From the NCBI RefSeq assembly GCF_000337555.1, contig NZ_AOIO01000030.1:1-64000 (forward strand): a stretch of DNA of 64,000 bases, read 5' to 3'. Shown here in pieces: positions 41,899-49,248 of the stretch. The notes beneath the pieces were generated by a model, which had not been told where the DNA came from, ran no database searches, and saw only the letters and a list, made by a program, of their open reading frames with translations. The position numbers were made by a program, and so were the translations under genes. Source of the stretch: Natrialba asiatica DSM 12278. Lineage in GTDB: Archaea; Halobacteriota; Halobacteria; Halobacteriales; Natrialbaceae. Every line of letters begins with the position of its first letter. Within the stretch, counting starts at the first letter, position 1.

Positions 41899-42312
41899 TC
41901 ACTCGACAGACGGCCGCGGCGCGCTCTCGTACCGTTGCATCTTCGCCGATTTATCGGAAATCGTCTCGTACAGGTGTTGGAGCGTCTCCTCCGCGGCGAG
42001 CAGATTGTGTTCGTCGAGGAACTGCCGCCCCTCGGCAGTAAGCCTGTAAAATTTCCACGGATACCCCTGCTGGCGCTCGTCTTCGGTCAGTTCCACCGCT
42101 TCGAGCATTCCGGCCTCGATCAGTTTCTGGACGTGTTTGTAAACGGTCGCCTCGCTAACGCTCGGATTCAACTGCTCGAGTTCGTACATCGAGGGGAGTT
42201 GCTCGGGGTGTTGCAGTACGTTCATGAGCAGTGCAAATCGCGTTTCTTGGGTGACGAAGTGAAGGAGTTCGCGGGTGTTCGGTCCCTCGGACGTGCCGAG
42301 CCGGGTACTCAT
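41899..42312 (-). CDS. Winged-helix transcriptional regulator (PadR/ArsR-like)
   Basis: The 137-residue protein starts MSTRLGTSEGPNTRELLHFV. The winged helix covers about 15-100: TRFALLMNVLQHPEQLPSMY, ELEQLNPSVSEATVYKHVQK (recognition helix) and LTEDERQQGYPWKFYRLTAE (wing). A C-terminal helix (EETLQHLYETISDKSAKMQR) probably dimerises. ATG 42312 is chosen because a TATA-like acttactt and a perfect dyad lie just upstream; the extension to 42363 would run through both. It is convergent with the HTH-CBS gene. Confidence 0.82.
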   Translation of the reverse strand: MSTRLGTSEGPNTRELLHFVTQETRFALLMNVLQHPEQLPSMYELEQLNPSVSEATVYKHVQKLIEAGMLEAVELTEDERQQGYPWKFYRLTAEGRQFLDEHNLLAAEETLQHLYETISDKSAKMQRYESAPRPSVE

Positions 42313-42344
42313 ACGGCGGGCTACGTGCTGGGACACCAAGTAAG

Positions 42345-42358
42345 TTACTCTGGAGTAA
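42345..42358. promoter_or_regulatory. Perfect dyad at the winged-helix gene promoter
   Basis: TTACTC (42345-42350) and GAGTAA (42353-42358) are separated by TG. The dyad lies 33-46 bases upstream of ATG 42312, over the BRE/TATA region of the minus-strand promoter, suggesting an operator for the encoded regulator. Confidence 0.55.
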
Positions 42359-42532
42359 ATCACTCGCGGGTAAGATACTGAACTCGTCGAATTCCGATTG
42401 ATTTCCGATACTTGTGTCCCACGTTATCGGTCTTTCGGGCCTCTATTGCCACTTTCTCGATCGAGCACAAAGAATCGGAAAATCGGAAACGACCCGGAAA
42501 CTACTATGGTCGATTGCCGAAACTCATTGCAC

Positions 42533-43087
42533 ATGACAGACTCACAGCCGGCTGTCCCCGAGGCGGTCCTCACGAGTGCCTACGAGCGACTCGACCGGGA
42601 GGACATCTCACTCGCGGACAACGAGGCCATCTTGCACTCGCTGAGCGAGCTGACGCCGATCTACGAGAGCGACCGCTCCTATTTCGTCCTCGGTAGCTAC
42701 GACCGCGAACCGATCCGGCGGCTCAACCTCGTCGTCGACCGGTTGAATCGACGATCCGATGCCTACGCGTTCCGGATGGTCGACGTTCGCGGCGAGTGGG
42801 AAAACGGGATTCAGAAGTTTTGCCTTATCGCGGATCTCGTCACGCACGTGGTCGGCGTCGCCGAGAAGGAGCCGAGCGACTTCCTCGTCGAACAGGGGCT
42901 GCTCGCCGGCACGTCAGAGTTCTTCGAGAAGAGTCACGTCCTCAAGCGCGAGTACCCGGACGGCGAGGACGACCACCCCTTCGGTTGGATGCAGGACGGC
43001 GTCTTCGAGCTGCTCGAGTCGGAGGGGCGACTCCACCGCTGGGAAACCGAGGCGGAACTGGTCGCCGCCGCCGAGGAACTTCCGTAA
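42533..43087 (+). CDS. Haloarchaeal protein of unknown function
   Basis: The 184-residue soluble protein starts MTDSQPAVPEAVLTSAYERL and contains LGSYDREPIRRLNLVVDRLN, AYAFRMVDVRGEWENGIQKF and VVGVAEKEPSDFLVEQGLLA, ending with helices. The FVLGSYDREPIRRL start of the core resembles nucleotide- or deoxyribosyltransferase-like and TIR-related sensor folds seen in stress proteins, but I see no complete catalytic motif and do not assign one. ATG 42506 is an alternative start. It is divergent from the winged-helix regulator and could be its target. Confidence 0.65.
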   Translation: MTDSQPAVPEAVLTSAYERLDREDISLADNEAILHSLSELTPIYESDRSYFVLGSYDREPIRRLNLVVDRLNRRSDAYAFRMVDVRGEWENGIQKFCLIADLVTHVVGVAEKEPSDFLVEQGLLAGTSEFFEKSHVLKREYPDGEDDHPFGWMQDGVFELLESEGRLHRWETEAELVAAAEELP

Positions 43088-43097
43088 TCGAGTGCAG

Positions 43098-44078
43098 TTA
43101 CGAGTGGCCCGACACGGGAACCGGTTCGTACGGCTCCTCGAGATAGGCCATGTCGGACGCCGACAGCGAGATATCGAGCGCGTCGACGGCCTGTTCCAGG
43201 TGTTCGACGCTGGTCGTGCCGACGATCGGCGCGTCGACCCAGTCCTTGTGGAGCAGCCAGGCAAGGGCGATCTGTGCCATCGTGACGCCCTTTTCGGCGG
43301 CGAGTTCGGCGACGCGCTCGTTGATTTCGGGGCCGCCGCCCTCTCGGTAGGGGTGGTCGTACAGGTACTCTTCCGTCTTGCCGCGCGTCGTCGCGTCGAT
43401 GTCCTCGTGGGGACGCGTGAGGTAGCCGCGGGCGAGCGGCGACCAGGGGAGGACGCCCACGTTTTCTTTCGCACAGAGCGGCAGCATCTCGCGTTCTTCC
43501 TCGCGGTAGACGAGGTTGTAGTGGTTCTGCATCGTGGCGAACCGGTCGAGTCCGAGTCGGTCGCTCGCGTGCAGCGATTCGGCGAACTGGTGGGCCCACA
43601 TCGAGGAGGCACCGACGTACCGAACGTGGCCGCGGCGGACGGCGTCGTCGAGCGCGCGCATGGTCGTCTCGATCGGCGTGTCGTCGTCCCAGCGGTGGAT
43701 CTGGTAGAGATCGATCGCGTCCACGCCGAGGCGCTCGCGACTGGCGGCGAGTTCCTGTTCGATCGCCTTTCGCGAGAGCCCGCCCGAGTTCAGGTCGTCG
43801 TCGCGCATCTGGAAGTAGGTCTTCGTCGCGATGACGGCCGCATCGCGGTAGTCGAACTCGGCGAGTGCGTCGCCCAGGATGCGCTCGGATTCGCCCCGCG
43901 AGTACATGTTGGCGGTATCGAAGAAGTTGATCCCGAGGTCGATGGCGCGCTCGATGATCTCCGTGCTTTCCGATTCTTCGAGCACCCACTCGCGCCAGTC
44001 GCTCGACCCGAAGCTCATGCAGCCGAGACAGAGGCGGCTGACCTCCATGCCGGTGTTTCCAAGCGTCGTGTACTCCAT
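43098..44078 (-). CDS. Aldo/keto reductase
   Basis: The 326-residue TIM-barrel protein starts MEYTTLGNTGMEVSRLCLGC and carries the catalytic set: Asp and Tyr in GINFFDTANMYSRGESERIL, Lys in VIATKTY, His in DLYQIHRWDDDTPI. The NADPH site is in the C-terminal WSPLARGYLTRPHEDIDATT and VGTTSVEHLEQAVDALDISL. It reduces aldehydes or ketones; the substrate is unknown. ATG 44078 matches the family start. The frame upstream of it is not part of the gene. Confidence 0.93.
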   Translation of the reverse strand: MEYTTLGNTGMEVSRLCLGCMSFGSSDWREWVLEESESTEIIERAIDLGINFFDTANMYSRGESERILGDALAEFDYRDAAVIATKTYFQMRDDDLNSGGLSRKAIEQELAASRERLGVDAIDLYQIHRWDDDTPIETTMRALDDAVRRGHVRYVGASSMWAHQFAESLHASDRLGLDRFATMQNHYNLVYREEEREMLPLCAKENVGVLPWSPLARGYLTRPHEDIDATTRGKTEEYLYDHPYREGGGPEINERVAELAAEKGVTMAQIALAWLLHKDWVDAPIVGTTSVEHLEQAVDALDISLSASDMAYLEEPYEPVPVSGHS

Positions 44079-44170
44079 ATGCGAGGATCGACGAGCGGGA
44101 AGAAAACAGTTCTGTCGGGGTTCGGGACTGCGACCGTCGCCGATTATCGTCCCGGGAGTCGCCACACAGG

Positions 44171-44632
44171 CTAGACGAGCCCCCGAACCAACGAGCCGAG
44201 CATCGGCAGCCCGATCGCACTGCCGACGGTGAGATAGACGACCGGCCGCATCTCGAGAACCGTCGCGGTCGCGCCGCCCAGACTGACGACGAAGAGCCCG
44301 AGGGCGACCAGTCCGAAGCCGGCCGCCGTGGCGAGCGCGCGCCACGGGCTCGCGGAGACGAGACCCACGAGCGCGCCCGCGAGAACGAGCCCGAACCAGT
44401 GGAGCCACGCGAGCGCGAGTCCGATGACGGTCGTCAGGGCGATCGCGACGGCTCGCTGGCGTGGATCGGCTCTCACGGCTTCAAGCCGGCGACCGAGTTC
44501 GGCGACGAGCGATCGGTTCCCCCCGTCTGCATCGGTGCCGGTGTCGGCGTCTGTGTCGGTATCGTCGGCGGCGGTGGCAACCGCCGTCGGTTCCGATGCG
44601 GCGCGGTCGCCGTCAGCCGAGCCGGCGTTCAT
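44171..44632 (-). CDS. Small membrane protein coupled to the acylase
   Basis: The 153-residue protein has a disordered Asp/Thr/Ala-rich N-terminal part (1-40), a basic amphipathic stretch (ELGRRLEAVRADPRQRAVAI), and about three membrane helices (ALTTVIGLALAWLHWFGLVL, LATAAGFGLVALGLFVVSLG and VVYLTVGSAIGLPMLGSLVR). Its ATG overlaps the acylase stop codon by four bases, implying coupled translation and perhaps a membrane partner of the exported enzyme. Family unknown. Confidence 0.68.
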   Translation of the reverse strand: MNAGSADGDRAASEPTAVATAADDTDTDADTGTDADGGNRSLVAELGRRLEAVRADPRQRAVAIALTTVIGLALAWLHWFGLVLAGALVGLVSASPWRALATAAGFGLVALGLFVVSLGGATATVLEMRPVVYLTVGSAIGLPMLGSLVRGLV

Positions 44633-47142
44633 GAGCCGTCCTCCACGAACGAGACGTCCGCCTCGCCGTCGTCGACCGTCCGATCCATCGCTTTCTGCTC
44701 GCCGTTTCGCCACCGGTCGAACTGATCGTCGTAGTGCTCGGAGAAGTAGTCGCCCGAGTTCCCGCCGGGGAGAATCGCCGTCGCGCCGCCGCCGGGTTCG
44801 ACGACCATCCGCCAGCTCGAGCCGACGGCCGAGTCGACGCGGTAGTTTTTGACCGTCGCCCGCGACCCGTCGGCTGGCTCCGTCTCGTAGTCCAGAAACG
44901 GCGCTTCGACGCCGAACGGATGCTCGATCGCCCGCGTCGAGTTCCAGTCGCCGTACGCGTCCCAGCCCTCCTCGTCGAGTTCGTCTCGCGTCGTCTCGAG
45001 CGCGGCGATCATCGTCTCGGCCCGCGAGCGCTCGGCGAAGAACTCGCCGTCCGCCGGCAGCGTCGCCACGACCCAATCGTTCGGATAGTACGAGTCGTCC
45101 AGTCCCGCGTCGTCGAACGCGGGTTCGAAGAGTTCTCGCCGGTAGTGCTCGATCCAGCGGGCGAAGACGAGCGCGCCGCGGGAGTCGCGGTCCATGCGGT
45201 AGTCCCACGATTCGAGGGCCTCGCGGGCGTTCGCGAGCCCGGTCGTCTCGCTCGCTCGAACGGCGTCTACGAGGGCGGGAACGAGCTGCGCTGCCCGCTC
45301 GTCGTACGCGTCGTCCTGAAGGGTGCGATGAAAGTCGAGATCGGTCGGCTCGCCGCCGCCGACGCGCTCGTCGAGTCGCTCATAGATCCGCTGCCCGCGG
45401 TAGGGGGTCGCGTAGCCGGTCCCGACGTAGTGGGTCGGGTCGTCGGTCACGCGCTGGTTTGCCGTCGCGAGTATATCGGGATCGATGACGTGCGGTTTCT
45501 CCTCGAACGGGACGAATCCGTCCCAGGAGGATTCGCCGAAGGGAGTGAAACCGTCCCACTCCCCCTCGCCCGCGGAACCGTCGAAGATTCGGTTCCCGGC
45601 TACCGCCTCGCCGTCGACCTCCCGAATCGGGAGCTTGCCCGTCGCGTAGTACATCGTCCGCCCCTCGGCGTCCGCGTAGACGAGGTTCTGCGTCGGCAGG
45701 TCGAACTTTCGGGTTGACTCGAGCACGTCGTCGAGGCCGTCGCTCCGGCCGAACTCGTAGATCGCCTCGGTCGTCCGGGTCGCCGTGTGGCCGGTCCAGG
45801 CGACGCCGACGGTTTGGCCCTCCCGCTCGAGGACCGGCCCGTGAACCGTCTTCCTGACAGTTATCGTGCGGTTCTTGCCCCCTGCGACGGCGAGTTCGCG
45901 TTCCTCGGTCTCGAACTCGCGCCACTCATCCTCGTAGCGGTAGCGCTCGCCTGCTTCGTCGAACTCGTACTCGTAGCAGTCGAGTACGTCCGCGCCGACG
46001 TTGGTGAACGACCAGACGCCGCTATCGTTGGTTCCGGCGATGACGAACGGGACGCCGGGAAAGGTCGCCCCGCGAACCGAGGCGTCGGCGGTCTCGACGT
46101 GTTGCTCGTACCACAGCGGCGGCGTCATCAGGGTGAGATGCGGGTCGTAGGCGACGATCGGGGTTCCGCTCTCGGTGTGCTCGCCGGAGACGACCCAGCT
46201 GTTCGAACCGACGCCCGGCGGCGACTCGAATGTCGACAGCCAGTTCAGAAGCGCCGGGCCGACGGCGGCAGTGTGCTCGGCAGCAGTATTGCTGTCGGTG
46301 TCGGATGCAGTCTCGGACTGTCGGAGTCGGTCCACAGCGTTCGCAGCATCGCCCTCGGTTCCGGTATGGGTCGCCGCTTCGCTTCCATTTTCGCGCTCCG
46401 TCTCGCCGTCACCGCGTTCGTCCGCATCCAGTCGCTCCCCCTCGACCGCGTCCCGAAGAATCGGCACGTCGTGATCCAGCCGCTCCGGATAGAGTTCAGC
46501 TGCGGTTTCCTCGCCGAGTCGATCCGCGAGCAGCGCCTGCCGCAACTCGGCGAAGGAGCCGGTTAGATCCCACGAGATCTGTTTTTCCATCAGCATCGAA
46601 TCGACCGGCGTCCACGGCTCCGGCTCGGCCCCGAGCAGTTCGAACTCGAGGGGGAGCTGCTCGTCTTCGATCACCGCGTTGACGCCGTCCGCGTAGGCCT
46701 CGATCAGCGGCCCGGCCGGCGTCTCGGAAACGTGTTCCCAGGTCGCCTCGGCCGCCCCCGCGAAGTCCATCGCGATGTGAAACTCGTCGTCCTCGACGGT
46801 CGACTCGCCGACGAGTTCGGAAACCTGTCCGCGCATGACCCGCCGCTGGAGGTCGAGCTGGAAGAGCCGATCGAACGCCTGCGCGTAGCCGACGGTGAAG
46901 TACGCCGCCGCCTCGTCGTCGGCCGCGACCGTCGGCACGCCGAACTCGTCGTGACGGACGCTGGCCTCGCCGTAGGGGCTCTCGACGGTGTCCGGGAGCG
47001 ACCGATCCGCCGCGTCCCAGGCGTCGCCCGAGAGCGGTGCGAACTGATCGAGCAACTCCCGGGCAGACGTCAACGTGAGCCCGCCAACGCCGGCAGCTAA
47101 CGCACCGGCCAGGACGCCCCGACGCGTGGTATCAGCCTGCAC
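44629..47142 (-). CDS. Tat-exported penicillin acylase family hydrolase
   Basis: The 837-residue protein opens with a twin-arginine signal TTRRGVLAGALAAGVGGLTL. The alpha part spans about 45-310; a low-complexity linker rich in Thr, Ser, Glu and Asp (about 235-292) sits where the spacer peptide of this family lies; then PPGVGSNSWVVSGEHTESG gives the self-processing Gly312-Ser313 site and N-terminal nucleophile of the beta chain. It would hydrolyse an amide, for example acyl-homoserine lactone or another N-acyl compound, outside the cell. It appears full length. The small membrane protein downstream is coupled to it. Confidence 0.88.
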   Translation of the reverse strand: MQADTTRRGVLAGALAAGVGGLTLTSARELLDQFAPLSGDAWDAADRSLPDTVESPYGEASVRHDEFGVPTVAADDEAAAYFTVGYAQAFDRLFQLDLQRRVMRGQVSELVGESTVEDDEFHIAMDFAGAAEATWEHVSETPAGPLIEAYADGVNAVIEDEQLPLEFELLGAEPEPWTPVDSMLMEKQISWDLTGSFAELRQALLADRLGEETAAELYPERLDHDVPILRDAVEGERLDADERGDGETERENGSEAATHTGTEGDAANAVDRLRQSETASDTDSNTAAEHTAAVGPALLNWLSTFESPPGVGSNSWVVSGEHTESGTPIVAYDPHLTLMTPPLWYEQHVETADASVRGATFPGVPFVIAGTNDSGVWSFTNVGADVLDCYEYEFDEAGERYRYEDEWREFETEERELAVAGGKNRTITVRKTVHGPVLEREGQTVGVAWTGHTATRTTEAIYEFGRSDGLDDVLESTRKFDLPTQNLVYADAEGRTMYYATGKLPIREVDGEAVAGNRIFDGSAGEGEWDGFTPFGESSWDGFVPFEEKPHVIDPDILATANQRVTDDPTHYVGTGYATPYRGQRIYERLDERVGGGEPTDLDFHRTLQDDAYDERAAQLVPALVDAVRASETTGLANAREALESWDYRMDRDSRGALVFARWIEHYRRELFEPAFDDAGLDDSYYPNDWVVATLPADGEFFAERSRAETMIAALETTRDELDEEGWDAYGDWNSTRAIEHPFGVEAPFLDYETEPADGSRATVKNYRVDSAVGSSWRMVVEPGGGATAILPGGNSGDYFSEHYDDQFDRWRNGEQKAMDRTVDDGEADVSFVEDGS

Positions 47143-47324
47143 ATCCGATACCTGTTGCTAGTGGTACATAACTGTCCCGTTGGGACGATTCTCCGGGGAG
47201 TGTGACGGTCGCGGTGCCACTGTGCATCAGAATTCGGCCGTTTCCAGCCGATATGCGTGCTGAACTCGACTGTCGTCGGTCCGACGAGACTCGTGAACTC
47301 GGCCGGGCAGCGGTAACGCCACGT

Positions 47325-47349
47325 TAGCTAGTTCGTTTCCGAACTGCTA
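47325..47349. promoter_or_regulatory. Near-perfect 10-bp-arm dyad upstream of the HxlR gene
   Basis: TAGC-t-AGTTCG (47325-47335) pairs with CGAACTGCTA (47340-47349) around TTTC, with a single bulged T. It abuts the TATA-like ctatagta (47347-47354), 28-35 bases before ATG 47382, the place where a repressor or activator of this promoter would bind. Confidence 0.6.
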
Positions 47350-47381
47350 TAGTACTCCACGCCGTAGGGACTGCAAATCGA

Positions 47382-47738
47382 ATGTCTTCCCAGCAAATCG
47401 ATACCCGCGAAACCGACGCCGGCGCCTGCTCAGTCATCGAATCGCTCGAACAGATCGGCTCCCAGTGGCGACTGGCCGTCCTCCACGAACTGCTCTCGGG
47501 CGAACAGCGGTTCAACGAACTCAAGCGCTCGACCGGCGCGAACGCACGAACGCTCTCGCGCGTCCTCGACGATCTCGGCGAGACGGGCTTCGTCGAGCGC
47601 CGCATCGAGGAGGACGCCCCGATCGCGACCTATTACAGTCTCACCGACAAGGGCGAATCACTCGAGCCGGTGTTCGACGAAATCGAGTGTTGGGCCGGTA
47701 CCTGGCTCGACGACGAGTCTGTACAAGAACAGAACTAA
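47382..47738 (+). CDS. HxlR family transcriptional regulator
   Basis: The 118-residue protein has the HxlR winged-helix pattern: CSVIESLEQIGSQWRLAVLH (a conserved Cys precedes, Cys16), LLSGEQRFNELKRSTGANAR then TLSRVLDDLGETGFVERRIE, and wing residues IATYYSLTDKGESLEPVFDE. HxlR proteins often sense reactive electrophiles or redox state through this cysteine. A strong dyad and TATA box lie just upstream, implying autoregulation. The UPF0179 gene is convergent, 20 bases beyond the stop. Confidence 0.9.
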   Translation: MSSQQIDTRETDAGACSVIESLEQIGSQWRLAVLHELLSGEQRFNELKRSTGANARTLSRVLDDLGETGFVERRIEEDAPIATYYSLTDKGESLEPVFDEIECWAGTWLDDESVQEQN

Positions 47739-47758
47739 CCGGACGATGCCGACCGCGT

Positions 47759-48205
47759 TTAGTCCTCCTGTTCGAGTTCAACGAACTGGAGCGACCGGTC
47801 GAGGTGACAGTCGTCGTGTGGCGGGTCGCCGAGCATCTCGCTGATCCGGTACTCCTCGTCGAAGGCGGCACCGTCGGGCTCGCAGAACTCGTGGCTCGGG
47901 CACTCGACGTACGGACAGGGGCCGGCGAGACTCGCCTTACTTCCGGCGAACGCGCCCTTGGTCGGGATGTTCGCGCGCACGGGCACGGGTTCGACTTCGA
48001 CGGCGCGGACGCCGCCGTCGTGCATCGCACACTCGAGCGTCTGTGCGTTCTCGCGAACCGACGTGATGCGGTAGGTCGTCCCCGTCGAGAGGTTGAGACA
48101 CTGGCTCCGGTACGGACAGCCGGCACAGCCGTCGGCCTCGCCCTGATAGATGAACTCGGTTCCCGGTTCGGCGAGTCGGGAGCCGACGAGCGTGACAGTA
48201 GACAT
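47759..48205 (-). CDS. UPF0179 family protein
   Basis: The 148-residue protein starts MSTVTLVGSRLAEPGTEFIY and is cysteine-rich: DGCAGCPYRSQCLNLSTGTT, QTLECAMHDGG, GPCPYVECPSHEFCEP and HDDCHL. This pattern is that of archaeal UPF0179, probably a metal-binding protein with at least two sites. The function is unknown. ATG 48205 matches the family start. The DUF5820 gene precedes it on the same strand with a 45-base gap, so the two may form an operon. Confidence 0.9.
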   Translation of the reverse strand: MSTVTLVGSRLAEPGTEFIYQGEADGCAGCPYRSQCLNLSTGTTYRITSVRENAQTLECAMHDGGVRAVEVEPVPVRANIPTKGAFAGSKASLAGPCPYVECPSHEFCEPDGAAFDEEYRISEMLGDPPHDDCHLDRSLQFVELEQED

Positions 48206-48250
48206 AGCAGTGATTACTCGACACTCGCGGTTAAGCCTCACGTCCCGCCG

Positions 48251-48694
48251 TCAGGATCGATCGCTGAACGCTTCCTCACTCTCGCGCTCGCCGGCGGGCT
48301 CGCGTCCGGTGAACTCGTCGAGTCGCGCGAAGTACTGTTCGCGCGGGACCTGATAGCAGTCTCTGTAATCGATTTCACCCGCGTCGAACTGCTGTGCGAG
48401 TTCGAGCGCGGCCGAGAGCGCGTCGGATCGCGTTGAAAATTGGGCGCCGCCGTCGAGGGTGATTTCGGGTTCGAGATAGAGGGTAACGTACCAGTCGTTC
48501 CGGCCGGTCGTGTCGGTTGGATTCTGGCCGGGACGACGCGTGCGCCTGCCGTGGGTGAGATACAGCGTCGGGAGACAGGGGGCGGGGAGATCGCTGCCGT
48601 TGAAGATATCGGGACGGTACGCCAGGACGAGGCGGCCGTCCTCGCCCTCGGCCCAGATGTCCCAGGAATCGGGGAGCGCTGCGAGATCGGTCAT
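48251..48694 (-). CDS. DUF5820-like haloarchaeal protein
   Basis: The 147-residue protein starts MTDLAALPDSWDIWAEGEDG and contains PTLYLTHGRRTRRPGQNPTD, WYVTLYLEPEITLDGGAQFS and TRSDALSAALELAQQFDAGE, ending in a charged tail. I place it in the haloarchaeal DUF5820 family from memory; no function is known. It is probably the first gene of a pair with UPF0179. ATG 48694 is preferred to the long frame to 48850, which has weak composition. Confidence 0.7.
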   Translation of the reverse strand: MTDLAALPDSWDIWAEGEDGRLVLAYRPDIFNGSDLPAPCLPTLYLTHGRRTRRPGQNPTDTTGRNDWYVTLYLEPEITLDGGAQFSTRSDALSAALELAQQFDAGEIDYRDCYQVPREQYFARLDEFTGREPAGERESEEAFSDRS

Positions 48695-49244
48695 AGTGAG
48701 GGTAGGAGAACCGTCCCTAAATCTCCGTCGTCGCCGAGCGCTGAGTAAGGTTTCAGTTACTGCAACGAACCCGACTGTTGATACCTGTAGACATATCAGG
48801 TCAGGTACCGAAGCGCGCGCGAGTGAACCACGGCAATGCAGGCAGGTCATTTACGTCGCTCGGCACGAACTGTGGTCCACGATACCATTCGTCTCTAGAG
48901 AATAGTGGCAGATATATCCTGTAATAATCTCCTAATAAATACCTTTTGGGGCCAACGTTAAGTATCTGGATTACTCACTCATTAAATACTATCGGTATCC
49001 GTCCGTCGGACCGATTCACCCCACGCCCACCCTGGTACGTTGCCCACGCTTCTAGACGTGGTCACCGTCCATCGGTGAGTGGTGAGGGTTCACACATGAC
49101 ACAAAAAGCCGCTGTCGCCCGCACGGGTATGCCCTCTTCGAGAGCCCCCGTCTCGTTCCGGAGGGTAGCCGCGACGCCGAGGGTTGGCGATCGGATCGAC
49201 TCTCGGCTCACGACCGACGGGGATCCACAACTGGCAATGATACA
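48695..49244. other. Long leader/promoter region of the prkA operon
   Basis: This gap separates the divergent DUF5820 and prkA genes. It holds an AT-rich promoter-like stretch at about 48905-48990 (TATA-like taataaata at 48933-48941), a spaced dyad TACCTG (48782-48787)/CAGGTA (48802-48807), a six-base-pair hairpin at 49062-49078 (TCACCG/CGGTGA) and a 50-codon open frame at 49096-49248 that overlaps the prkA start. If transcription begins near 48965 the leader is about 280 nt, long for haloarchaea. Confidence 0.5.
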
Positions 49245-49248
49245 ATGA
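49096..49248 (+). CDS. Possible 50-residue leader ORF coupled to prkA
   Basis: The frame begins MTQKAAVARTGMPSSRAPVS, is basic, and ends LTTDGDPQLAMIQ with its TGA overlapping prkA ATG 49245 as ATGA. The overlap suggests translational coupling, but the composition is poor compared with real haloarchaeal proteins (too basic), so it may be chance or a regulatory leader peptide. No homologue recognised. Confidence 0.3.
   Translation: MTQKAAVARTGMPSSRAPVSFRRVAATPRVGDRIDSRLTTDGDPQLAMIQ

Noticed and set aside
42345-42358. TTACTC-TG-GAGTAA as a TrmB site
   Set aside because: The TrmB consensus needs seven to eight bases between TACT and GAGTA; here the spacing is three, so a site for the adjacent winged-helix regulator is preferred.
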